Shown here: positions 42,286 to 52,164 of the stretch, piece after piece
Layout of the letters: each line of letters starts with the position of its first letter
Position numbering within the stretch: the first letter of the stretch is position 1
Made by a program: the position numbers and the translations under genes
NCBI GenBank assembly: GCA_946902985.2
Contig: OX336389.2
Location: 279,045,527-279,109,526, forward strand
Reading direction: 5' to 3'
From: Meconema thalassinum
Lineage: Eukaryota; Arthropoda; Insecta; Orthoptera; Tettigoniidae
Length of the DNA: 64,000 nucleotides
Notes under the pieces: model-generated
Database searches by the model: none
What the model saw: only the letters and a program-made list of their open reading frames with translations
What the model was told of the DNA's origin: nothing

Positions 42286-44660
42286 GAGCGATTCAACGCG
42301 CATGGCTACGCCTTGCGGTTGGAGCATCTCTGAGCAGGGAGTGCGGCTATTGTTGGTGGTCTCCCCTTACGCAATATCAAGATGGATTATTCCGCTCCTC
42401 GACCTTCGAAAGGCTCAAACAAAGGTTGACTTGCCCAGTATATCTGGAACATCATCTCTGACGCGAAATTAATAGACTCACAAGAGTATAATATGTTTAA
42501 GGTTTTATAAATATTTTTAGCTAAGAACTCTTGACCACCAAAATGTAAACATGGTAGAAGGCAGATCGTTGCTGCTGTGGGGAAGGGTCCATAAGAGATT
42601 TGACACAATGGTGACAAGTACAGCGATTGGAGCAGCTAAACAATTGATCCTGCGAGAATCACTCACACAGTACACACTTGCATACACAAAGCAAGTTCTT
42701 CATACCGTATATTTACTCTATGAAGGGAATGCAGCATGCCTTAGCAGTCTCGGCTATGGAGAAGGGAACTAGGTTGTTCCTTGCTCGGGGCGACCTTTTC
42801 TTGTAATTGGAAACCGATTGCGCGTTAATCCACATACCATAAACCGACTTGGAACACACAGCTTAGAGGTTCAAACCTAACCATAGGTTATTGGGAACTT
42901 CCCCAGACTTTAGCTTATTTTCACCATATGAAACATTGCCTTATGAGGTCAGTTTTTGTCCATTGGTGTGTCCCAATATTTGTGTCCCCCAATAACATTT
43001 TAAAGGAACTAAGGTTTATAGCATACTACCCCAACAAAGTCATTTATATTCCAGTAAGTTACACCAAATCGATGTGGCGGCTGTGCGAAATATTTCACAA
43101 CTATTCAATATGTCGGAAACAATTTCGGCAATTAACCTGGCATTTGTTCGGTGAAGGAGGACTATGAAACAGCGTTCCTTACAGAAATGCGACAAGCACA
43201 ATTCTACGATGGCAACCATTGGAATTTTGAATATAAGAGTGCGTTCTTTGGTGCCTAATCGCCAAATGCATTGAAACTTGTCATAGCAAATCTGTGTTTA
43301 GATCTTTATGTATCTGCATAGAATGTACATTAGTTGAATTGTCATCAATAATTGAATACATTTGCAATTTAAAAAATACTTATACAGTATATTTACATTT
43401 TGTGTACAATTAAAGTTGTCCGTGTGAAACTTGCTATAGTGAACTACTTCCATAATCTTAACACACTGGCAAAAATAAAATTATCTAGCTTAATTTTAAT
43501 AAATTATCCATGTTTATTTCCAGAAGTTAATTCCTCTGATTAATCATGGCATCTTCCAATTTCTCAGTAAACTGGTAAATTGGGTCATTGTGATAACGTA
43601 AACAATAATTCTAGCATATCATTTTATAGCGTAGTTTTCTTAAATTATAGGTGGTGCTCGTGTGCACTTCTAAAACTTAATGCCATTGATTCAGTTTCTA
43701 CTGATTCGAACTCTGCAAAATTTGATAATATGATGCGTTGAATCAATCATTCTAGTACATGATTATTATTTCTTTACTGAATTGTAGATGTCGTAGACGC
43801 TAATTTCCGAATATATATTTAACACCTCGAGTGCTATTGAACCGATTGCTGTGAAACTTAGTATGATGAACCACTACTGGCCTTTAGTGTTAATCTAATG
43901 TTACGTAGCCATATCATCATAAACCTATATATTATTTCAGTAGTATAGATCCCTCCTGCGGCACTCACAAGCGACCGATCGTTACAAATGAGCATTCAAA
44001 TGAAACAGAATAGGCATTAGCAGTGACGAATTCCACTCTAATTCCATAAATATCTATAATTTCTTTAAAAAAATACTTTAAAAAATGTACGAAGTGTGCG
44101 ATTTGCAGATACTGTTGCTGTAGGAAAATACGCTCCATAATTGCTGTCCACTTCACATTTTGGTCGCTGTGACGCCTGTTTCATATCATTTTAATATTCT
44201 GAGGTATTTCCTTATCATTTTGCAAGGATTTCAGAAACAGTAAATTAAAGGAATAAGTATTCATATCGTATAATTTCATAAATATCGAATAACCGGTGAG
44301 TGTTATGACTTATGATGATCCAATTTTCAGTGATTGCCTTCTTGAGTTAGGAATTATAACTGAAATGTAAATAGTGTTCTATAATCATTTGGTTGAAATA
44401 GAAACATAACAACCTTTCTCCTTAAGTCTCTCATTATAAACCTATTGGGGAAAGTGTGGTTTTTGAACATGCGAGACATCTCGCACGGGTCTGCTAGTAG
44501 TTTAAGTTTCGTAAATTATAGATGGCTCACTTGTCAGTTTCCCAAACACGTGAAACATTTCAAGAGACGCAAGTAAATCACGAAACTCCCTTTTTGGTAT
44601 AAGTGGTGTATGTTCAGCTTTGATATTCTGCTCTTCAAATACACTTTCTTCTCCCTAAAG
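42286..44660. other. No gene recognised; possible very old repeats
   Basis: 2.4 kb without a supportable ORF. The phrase GTGAAACTT-GctATAGTGAACTAC recurs in altered form near 43263, 43425 and 43852, hinting at an old tandem or dispersed repeat. Nothing else could be assigned. Confidence 0.45.
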
Positions 44661-45045
44661 TTCGCCTCGTGGTGTAGTGACTTGCATTCTTGTCTGTTAA
44701 GATGGAGACCTGTGTTCGATTTCTGGCTCTGCCAAGGAATTTTATTCTGGTCTGAGGGCTGGAACGGAGTACACTCAACCTCATGAAGTAGAACTGAGAA
44801 TAGGTGGGTTCGATCCCCACATCAGGTATCAAAGAAGTTGTTTCCCAGTTCTACTCCACGCAAATGCTGGACTGGTACCTCAATTAAGGGCACGGCCACC
44901 TCCTATCCAAATCCTAGCCCTTGCTGTTAATTCACACACATTAGTGCAGTCATCACAGTGACACAGGTTAACAGACAGATTACATACACCCAAGTACGCG
45001 GGACTACATGACCTGAATGTCACAAAGCTCCTAAATGACACAACA
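44661..45045 (+). mobile_element. SINE family 1, plus strand, well preserved
   Basis: Head: TCGTGGTGTAGTGACTTGC (A box) and TGTTCGATTTCTGGC (B box). The body has TTCTGGTCTGAGGGCTGGAA, a second B-box-like GGGTTCGATCCCC near 44807, the central domain CACGCAAATGCTGGACTGG, GGGCACGGCCACCTCC and the 3' part CCAAGTACGCGGGACTACAT. Used here as the family reference. Confidence 0.85.
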
Positions 45046-45149
45046 ATCAATTCGTATCAAAGCCCAATTATAGTGGTGATACGAAGGAGTACATGATTGT
45101 GCAGCGTGTGTTCCTGCCAGAATAGATGATGATGATGATGATAATTGTT

Positions 45150-46060
45150 GTTTTAAGAGGGCCTAACATCTAGGTTATCGGCCCCTAATGGTTTGGGTGA
45201 TCGTGAAGATGATGATGATGAGAATGAAAAACTATGACTAAAACTAACTACGAACTTATATACCAGAAGAAGAAATGGATAACAAAAGGAGCATAAGGCA
45301 AATAAAGAACAGGAGGAAAAGAAATGCCCTCAACCCTCGAAGAAGGCGGATTGTGGGACTTGGAAGGAAGGAGAGCCATGAAAGGCAGATAGGAAAGTGA
45401 AAGAGGAGAGGGTCCGCCCCAGAGGTAATGGATAAAAGGGGGGAAACCGGACCCATTTCAAGAATCCCTCGAGGTCGCCAACTCCCGAACTCACCAGCCG
45501 TGAGCCCCTGAGGGTGTAGCAATATCCAGGGTGCACCAGAAGTGGTGGGGCTACACACACCCTGCCTCCTTAAGGGCCTTGAACAGAAGGCAAGGGAAAT
45601 CATGAAAAGAAAAAGAAGGCTGACCCCTCGCAGAAGGAGGGTATCTGAACAATAGGATATAGCCTAACTGGTTTTCTAGTATTTGTACTGCTCGGGTCCA
45701 AGCTCCGGGAACCTGAGAGAAATGTGGACCGTGGACTATGAGGAGTGATGGTGAAGAATGATGAGGGAGACAAGGGCCAATTAAGGTGGGAAAGAGAAAG
45801 ACTCCCTAGGCTTCTGATACCCTAATACCGTCGGGGTCGGAAGAGAACAAGAGTTGACCAAGTGAGGTCGACAGGAAAGAAGACGGAGAGGAGCCCGACA
45901 CAAGTAAGTTGAAGCAATGCCGGACTCAGCTGGGGCCCCGTGGTCGCCAACCCACGTCCCAATAAATGTGAGCCCCTGGGGGAATGCCAGAATAGAAATC
46001 GATCGAAATCTCGATGTTTTGTAGGAAAGCACGAACTGCAAATAGGCTATGTGATTGGCA
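45150..46060. mobile_element. Composite repeat family 6 with an internal duplication
   Basis: 45150-45640 aligns with 22331-22760 and 25430-25640; 45790-45990 aligns with 25640-25830. Between them 45649-45771 is a near-identical copy of 46070-46190 (AACAATAGGATATAGCC, GGTTTTCTAGTATTTG, then the first 90 bases of the MITE at 46114). The arrangement suggests a duplication or gene-conversion event of MITE plus flank. Confidence 0.55.
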
Positions 46061-46113
46061 ATGGTAACATCTGAACAATAGGATATAGCCTAACTGGTTT
46101 TCTAGTATTTGTA

Positions 46114-46407
46114 CTGCTCGGGTCCAAGCTCCGGGAACCTGAGAGAAATGTGGACCGCGGACTATGAGGAGTGATGGTGACGAATGATGAGGGTTTCCGC
46201 TCCTTGCGTAGTAACAGAACCAAATACATTGGTCGGTCACTAACCCACGCATTCGCAACACCACAGTGGTTTGAGCAACGGCCATATGTTAGCAGTATTG
46301 GAATGGACATGAATTCCAGATAATACGGCGGGCTGTCGACAGGCCCTTCTCTTCCCGCCTGCCACTTCACCTCACCCCGCAAATTCACACAGCTTGGACC
46401 CAAGCAG
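46114..46407. mobile_element. MITE with CTGCTCGGGTCCAAGCT TIRs
   Basis: Left CTGCTCGGGTCCAAGCTC and right AGCTTGGACCCAAGCAG are inverted, with TA on both sides. Length 294 bases. A full copy is at 9051-9334 and a truncated left half at 45693-45771. No coding capacity. Confidence 0.75.
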
Positions 46408-46679
46408 TATATTATAATGTTATGATTGCATCATTTGCGGCACGTAACATGCTTGGTTGCATCTGGGTGGGTTTTCATTATTATTAGCATTAATATTCTA
46501 TAAACATTATAGGGTTTGAAGCCATTTCTCAGTGTTGCCTTAGTAAACAAAAGTTTGACCGACTGAAAAGCACCAAACTTTTGTATTGTATAAGCTATGC
46601 TTACTGTACGTATTTGTCTATCGTAAATATCGGTTGATAAACGACCAGAAAAATACAGTCAGTCTGAAAGACTAGACGT

Positions 46680-47735
46680 TATATCATTTCAAATGACGCA
46701 TGCTACAAATGCTACACGTGTTAGAAAGGCTGAGGAGGGCTTCGAGCTTCGCTCGAAGCCCTAAGACTCTTTCAACAGACTCCATTACCCATTAATTTAG
46801 GCATCCCGCGCGGGCACCTCTTTAAGGGTCACCCTGTATTTGAGTCTGACATCTTTTACAACTCTTTAAGAGTCACCCATTATTTGAATCTGATATCTTG
46901 CAAACCTCTTTAAGGGTCACCCTGTATTTGAATTGAATCTAACATACTGTACACCTAGTTAAGTGTCTCCCTGTAATTTGCTCTGACATCCTGCACACCT
47001 CTTCAGGAGGCACCCTGTATTCTTATCTGGCATCTTGTATATCTCTTTAGAAGTCACCCTGTATTCTTGTGTGGCATCTTGTACACCTCTTTAGGAGTCA
47101 CCCTGTTTTCTTGTCTGACATCTTGTGCACTCCTTTAGGAGTCACCCTGTATTCTTCTTTGCCATCTTGTACACCTCTTTAAGAGTCACATTGTATTCTT
47201 ATCTGGCATCTTGTATATCTATTTTGGAGTCACCCTGAATTCTTATCTGGCATCTTGTACTGTATTTTGCTCTGACATCCTGCACACCTCTTTAGAAGTC
47301 ACCCTGTATTCTTGTGTGACATCTTGTACACCTCTTTAGGAGTCACCATGTATTCTTGTCTGACATCTTGTGCACCTCTTTAGGAGTCACCCTGTATTCT
47401 TCTCTGGCGTCTTGTATATCTCTTAAGGAGTCACCCTGTATTCTTATCTGGCATCTTGTACACCTCTTTAGGAGTCACCCTGTATTCTTTTCGCTTCGCT
47501 CAAAGCCCCAGGTCGCTCGACGCCCCAGGACTCTTTCAACAGACTCCATTAACCATTAACTTCGGCTTCCCGCGTGGCTGCATGACGTCACGCACTCACC
47601 ATCCTTTACCCATTAACTTAGGCTTCCCGCGCGGCTGCATGACGTCACTTCCGTCTCCGTAACGCAACCGTCTCCGTCCCGCATAACTTTAGACTCAAGC
47701 ATAACGACGAAGTCGACAAGATCATTTGAAATGAT
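46680..47735. mobile_element. Non-autonomous element with an internal 44-bp minisatellite
   Basis: ATCATTTCAAATGAC (46684) and GATCATTTGAAATGAT (47720) form an inverted, partly palindromic pair about 1 kb apart. Within them 46816-47489 is a tandem array of about 15 units of 44 bases (CACCTCTTTAGGAGTCACCC, then TGTATTCTTGTCTGACATCT, then TGTA). The array is bracketed by direct copies of GACTCTTTCAACAGACTCC and CCCGCGCGG-type sequence (46765, 47520, partly 47595). Central minisatellites are typical of Helentron-associated and some MITE families. Assignment is open. Confidence 0.6.
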
Positions 47736-47989
47736 AAAAATAATTCTAATTCTAGGGCCAAGTTTGTCCAGTACCATGGCAAAGGATGGTTACGAACTGG
47801 TGATGTACGTCACTACGTGGAATTTCAATCCTCCTTCAAAAATTTGCGTAGAAAATCAAGCATTTTCTTAATTCATCCCACCTCTACCATACGTACACCA
47901 CTTTTTCATCAATTAATACATTATCCCCAAATTATTAAAAATGTATTGCACAATGCAAAACAATGCCAGAACAGGTGTGAAAATAGCTG

Positions 47990-48275
47990 TTGTTGTGAAT
48001 TCGGTTTTAATGGGCTTGGGACACCCTGGTCAACAGTCCCGTTTACTTGGTTGTGTGTTTATATTATCTGAGAACCTGTTTTCCTGTGTTGATTGTGCAG
48101 TAGAAGTGTGACGGGATTGTACTAGGTGCTCAGGGACATGAAATAAGGTACTATCCCAGTATTTGGCTGGAGGAAAATACTACACTCAGGATAGCTGCTG
48201 TCAGAGGCGAGATTCAAACCTCCAATCTCCGGACATACTGCAGCTTCCCATCGTGGTCGTGGTGAGCTAATCAAA
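47990..48275 (-). mobile_element. SINE family 5, minus strand
   Basis: TGTTGTTGTGAATTCGG, CAGTATTTGGCTGGAGG (central domain), GAGATTCAAACCTCCAATC (B-box complement) and CATCGTGGTCGTGGTGAGC match the other two copies. Confidence 0.78.
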
Positions 48276-48278
48276 AGG

Positions 48279-48465
48279 AAGATTGAAGTTTTACGTGACC
48301 GTTAATCTCGAGATCATAAGCCACGGGACCTCCTTGTTACGTGGAATCCGAACCACAGGACATGGCACTTCACTTTGAAAATCTCACATGCAATGACCGG
48401 GAATCGAACCTGGTCCGCCGTGGTGGGAGGCCAACAGCTTGACCGCTGCGCCACCATGCCCCGGT
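48279..48465 (-). mobile_element. SINE family 7, minus strand
   Basis: Minus-strand head: CATGGTGGCGCAGCGGTCAA (A box) and GGTTCGATTCCCGG (B box), then CATGTGAGATTTTC, GTGGTTCGGATTCCACG and a short 3' part. It is directly adjacent to SINE 5. A headless copy is at 23945-24075. Confidence 0.72.
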
Positions 48466-48892
48466 CAGCTATTCAACGTGCTCAGCTACGATGCAGGGTA
48501 GGTTTGTAAATACGAGCCACAGCTTTGTGATTTACGAGATCGACTTAATCAGGATGTTAGGGCTTTCACTCCGCGTAGCAAAATGTCATCCCCCTTCATT
48601 ATTTCTTTCGAGCATTTAATACTTAAATCTCGTGTACTAGACGTGTTGTTTTTCATTATACCTATTACATTATATAAGGACCGTTCCTTTATGAGTTTTG
48701 CTTTTTCTTGTGTTTATGTGTGTTAATGTAATGTTGATAGTCGTCACCTTCGATAATTGGGCTCCCGTTAACGCGTTGAATGTTTGAGTCTATGTGCACG
48801 AAGCATCTGTTTCTTTTGAAATGTAATTCCTTTACATCCTTTGCCCTATTTTCACTCAGAGACAAAATTCTACTTTTAGGGGAGAGCAAAAG
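48466..48892. other. No feature recognised
   Basis: Short ORFs on both strands are overlapping mirror readings. No motif. Confidence 0.45.
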
Positions 48893-49110
48893 CTCCCGCG
48901 GTGGCCGAGAACGCTTAAGTGCTACCTCGTGTCTCGCTGGCATCGAGAGAGCGTGGGTTCAAATCCCACCTCAGCCGTCCTGATAATAGTTTTCGTGGTT
49001 TCCCATTTTCACTACCAGACAAATGCCGGGACGGTTCCTTTCAATAGGTCCACGGCCAATTTTCTTTCATAATCCCTTCACTGACCTGTCCTGAAATGAA
49101 TAATACACGG
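48893..49110 (+). mobile_element. SINE family 4, plus strand, 3' truncated
   Basis: GCGGTGGCCGAGAACGC (A box), GGGTTCAAATCCCACC (B box), TCCCATTTTCACTACC and ACAAATGCCGGGACGG (central domain), then GGTCCACGGCC. It ends where the 4946 copy continues. Confidence 0.8.
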
Positions 49111-49262
49111 CCATTGGCTGCATTAATAAAATAGTACATTATGCAACGAGCCTCTAATGGCAATAATTAACACACGAGTATGTTTATGAAACGAGCGAAG
49201 CGAGTTTTATAATTTCCATACGAGTGTCTTAATTACCATTATAGGCGAGTTGTATACGACTG

Positions 49263-49998
49263 TTTATGTTCGACGATAATTATAACTTTATTTTATTTAA
49301 TTTTATGTTCGAACAGAAATATTCATAAATATCTGTCAAAATTCAGTCACTTGAATTTAGTGATCGGAGTGCAAGCGCCGAGTTTGCTCTCTGTGCTTTA
49401 CAAGTTATCTGACCCACGTATGCGCTCTGTCTGCTTGGCAATGCGATATGTTTACAGTCTGCCGATCTGCACCAGCATTCACTCAAACTGTCACCGAAGT
49501 TGTATGAAAGAATGTCCTGTGTAGAAATTGGAGTTGGGGATATTAAGGTACAGTGCTATTTCTTTTCTCATATTTGCCAGTTTATTTACGCGAACATATG
49601 GGACGATGCACTTTCCATGTCGGTAATTTATATAGAAAGATGCTGTGTTGCAATCTTCTGGACGTAGATTCATACATTTTTTGCATATGTCATAGTATTT
49701 TCTTATTACCTTAAAGGTTCGTGCTGATTTTGTCTTTGTGTTTGCCATTATAACTACAATGGTTGATCGGATATCTTTTATATTGTCAAATTTCAAATCA
49801 TGTAATTCATGTCCGACATGTTGGATTCTGTGTTCAAGTGCGAAGCTATCAAGTACCTAATTGGTCACACATCATACATCTTGAGCTCTGATTGGTGGGA
49901 GAAACTGTATCATAATGAAAACTAGTAATTTAATGACCATCAATATGATACAGTTTTCTGTCATATAATATTTACATTTCGACATCGTCGAACATAAA
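49263..49998. mobile_element. Unit bounded by inverted TTTATGTTCGACGAT, containing the recombinase relic
   Basis: TTTATGTTCGACGATAAT (49263) and ATCGTCGAACATAAATAA (49982) are inverted and each is followed inward or outward by AT-rich sequence. Further left (49140-49260) is ACGAGCGAAGCGAG in an AT-rich context. The inverted pair may be element ends or a cruciform-forming site. Cryptons are not known to carry TIRs, so the relation to the ORF inside is uncertain. Confidence 0.35.
49440..49796 (-). pseudogene. Crypton-like tyrosine recombinase, C-terminal fragment
   Basis: The minus-strand ORF (101 codons) reads TKTKSARTFKVI, KYYDICKKCMNLRPED, FYINYRHGKCIVPYVRVNK, EIALYLNIPNSNFYTGHSF. This follows the pattern of Crypton-type tyrosine recombinases of insects (FLNYQ-GKC ... 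NLP-x-YTGH-x-FRRTSAT-x-x-V-x-AGAD). Just after HSF one base is lost; the next frame reads TSVTV, a stop, then VNAGAD, confirming the family. The Arg of the H-x-x-R motif is Ile in the surviving frame. The catalytic Tyr region and the N-terminus are not visible. Such enzymes cut and rejoin DNA during excision and insertion of circular intermediates. Confidence 0.62.
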
Positions 49999-50836
49999 TA
50001 AAATATAATAAAAAAAATGGCTCTGATATACAAGGGAATTGCTAATGAAGATGACCTAATGGAAAAGCAAACGCTGGTACGCATGCTGTTGAACGGACGA
50101 GGGAAGGGGAAGTGAGTCCGGATAGCTCTGCTCAAATGTGGCGAGTGAAGCCTCATTCATGCCGCCAGATGCAGTGACAAATTACCCTTTGACAAACACT
50201 GACTGTTGAAAGAATATCCTCAATCTGGCCATTAACCAATCAGGCGCATATAACTTGAAGCCACAAAGAAATGCGTATAATGTGAGTCTCCGGCACCATT
50301 TATGTTAAAACACTCAACCTCAGTCTTCTAATGGGAATAGCACGGGAGCACGTATTAAAATAGGTGCGGAGAGAGGAGTGTAATCCCCAGGTGGTGTTCT
50401 CACCTTATTGACCTGGTAACCGGGACCAATATGACCGCTATATGATCACCTGAAATCCAAAAAAGAAGTTCGGCTTGGACTTGATTGACCGACAAGATAT
50501 ATGATGTTAACTTCCCTCCTTGGCATTGTATCCGCAAATTTACTCCAAACACTATCCGCGGCTTTTCCGCTATATTCGCATGGTGAAACATTTTGCGGAT
50601 ACCCGCGGGTTTATCCGGGGATATCCTCATCCGCGCGGGGCTTTACTAATGGTTACCGTCCAAGAAATATCACTCCATAACACCGAAGAGAAGAATGGCA
50701 TTTGCAGTCTTATATCAGACGATCCCAGCGGACAATAACTTTCTTACCATTAGTATTTTTAACAGAAATAGCGATCGACACGTATCACCTGATTCTTGGC
50801 ACTGTAATGTAGATGGGATTTTATACGAATTCACAT
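49999..50836. other. No gene recognised
   Basis: 50540-50645 is CG-rich with repeated TCCGC and GCGGATACCCGCGGG motifs, possibly a small palindromic MITE end. Otherwise featureless. Confidence 0.45.
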
Positions 50837-50846
50837 CACCAACATG

Positions 50847-51185
50847 GAGCCTCCGTGGCTTAGGCGGTAGCACGCCGGCCTCTCACGGCTGGGTCCGTGG
50901 TTCAAATCCCGATCACTCCATCTGAGATTTGCGCTGGACAAAGCGGAGGCAGACAGGTTTTTCTCCGGGTACTCCGGGTTTCCCTGTCACAATTGCATCC
51001 CAGCAACACTCTCCACTATCATTTCATTTCATCTGTCATTCATTTAAGCATTGCCACAGGGGAGTGCGACAGGCTTCGGCAGCCGGCACAGTTCATATCC
51101 TCGCCGCTAGATGGGGGCTTGATTCATTCCATTCCCTGCCCCGGTCGGTCGAATGGAAGCAGGCTGTGGATTTTCATTTTCATAA
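50847..51185 (+). mobile_element. SINE family 3, plus strand, 10-bp TSD
   Basis: CACCAACATG occurs at 50837-50846 and 51186-51195. Head: GAGCCTCCGTGGCTTAGGCGG (A box) and TGGTTCAAATCCCGATC (B box). The body includes TCTCCGGGTACTCCGGGT and TCGCCGCTAGATGGGGG, and the end is CTGTGGATTTTCATTTT. Confidence 0.9.
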
Positions 51186-51399
51186 CACCAACATGAAGTA
51201 CGAGTATATTGTGAAAATGTCAAATAAAAGTTTGTAAGTGGTGAAAATGTCTGAAATCACGGATATAATCTGTAGAGGCAGATGATCTAAACATTTCGCC
51301 CCTTTAAATAGGCCTAACAGACAAAATACCATCATCACCATGGGTATGATCAGAGTTTTTGAACATTCTTGATTATATTTTGGGATTTCTTGAAGCTAT

Positions 51400-52115
51400 A
51401 GCCTTGGAGAAAGAAAACCACTGAAAGGCCAGCAATCGGCTGTCAGTCCGGAGGTACGCGTTCGATTCCCGGCTTTGCCAAGAAATGTAATTCTGGTCTG
51501 AGGGCTGGAACAGGACACACTCAACCTCGTAAGGCAAATCTGAGACGAGTTGGGCTCCATTTCTAATTCAGACATCCTGGAAGTGGCTTTCCGTGGTTTT
51601 CCACTATTACACGAGGCAATTGCCAGGATGGGTCCTACACTCAAGGACACGGCCTTCATCCCAATCCCCGCCTCGATTATAAATAGACACACTACTATAG
51701 ACACTGGAAAGCATCCGTGGCTTAGACGGCAGCACGCCGGCCTCTCACCACTGGGTTCGTGGTTCAAATCCTGGCCACTCCATGTGAGATTTGTGCTGGA
51801 CAAAGTGGAGGCAGACAGGTTTTTCTCCAGGCACTCCGGGTATCCCTGTCACAATTTCATTCCAGCAGCACTCTCCCCTATCATTTCATTTCATGTCATT
51901 CATTTAATCATTGCCCCAGAGGAGTGCAACAGGCTTCGTCAGCCGGCACAGTTACTATCCTCGCCGCTAGATGGGGGACTACATTCATTCCATCACTGAT
52001 CCGGTCGGTTGACTGGAAGCAGGCTGTGGATTTTCACTATAGACACTACAGAAAAATTCTACACAAACCCAAGTACACCGGGCTAAATGACCACGATGCC
52101 CATGCCCCTCAGTTG

Positions 52116-52154
<39 letters not shown>

Positions 52155-52158
52155 AGCT
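51400..52158 (+). mobile_element. SINE family 1, plus strand, carrying a nested SINE and ending in (CAA)n
   Basis: The first part 51400-51705 (ATTCCCGGCTTTGCC, TTCTGGTCTGAGGGCTGGAA, central domain, CACGGCCTTC) and the last part 52048-52113 (ACCCAAGTACACCGGGC, ATGACCACGATGCC) are one SINE split by 51706-52035. The tail 52114-52155 is (CAA)n, about 14 units. Element B's LTR begins nine bases later. Confidence 0.85.
51706..52035 (+). mobile_element. SINE family 3 nested in SINE family 1, 12-bp TSD
   Basis: ACTATAGACACT is duplicated at 51694-51705 and 52036-52047, inside SINE 1. Head: GCATCCGTGGCTTAGACGGC (A box) and TGGTTCAAATCC (B box). It is closely related to 50847-51185, less than 1 kb away in the same orientation. 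Confidence 0.93.
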
Positions 52159-52164
52159 TCATAG

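Noticed and set aside
44664..44745. tRNA gene calls at SINE heads (also 4085, 22075, 48905, 50850, 51710)
   Set aside because: A and B boxes are present, but each is followed by a family-specific SINE body and the cloverleaf is incomplete. They are SINE promoters, not tRNA genes.
46816..47489. CRISPR-like array of 44-base repeats
   Set aside because: The units are contiguous, with no unique spacers of regular length, and variation runs through the whole unit. It is a minisatellite in a eukaryotic setting.
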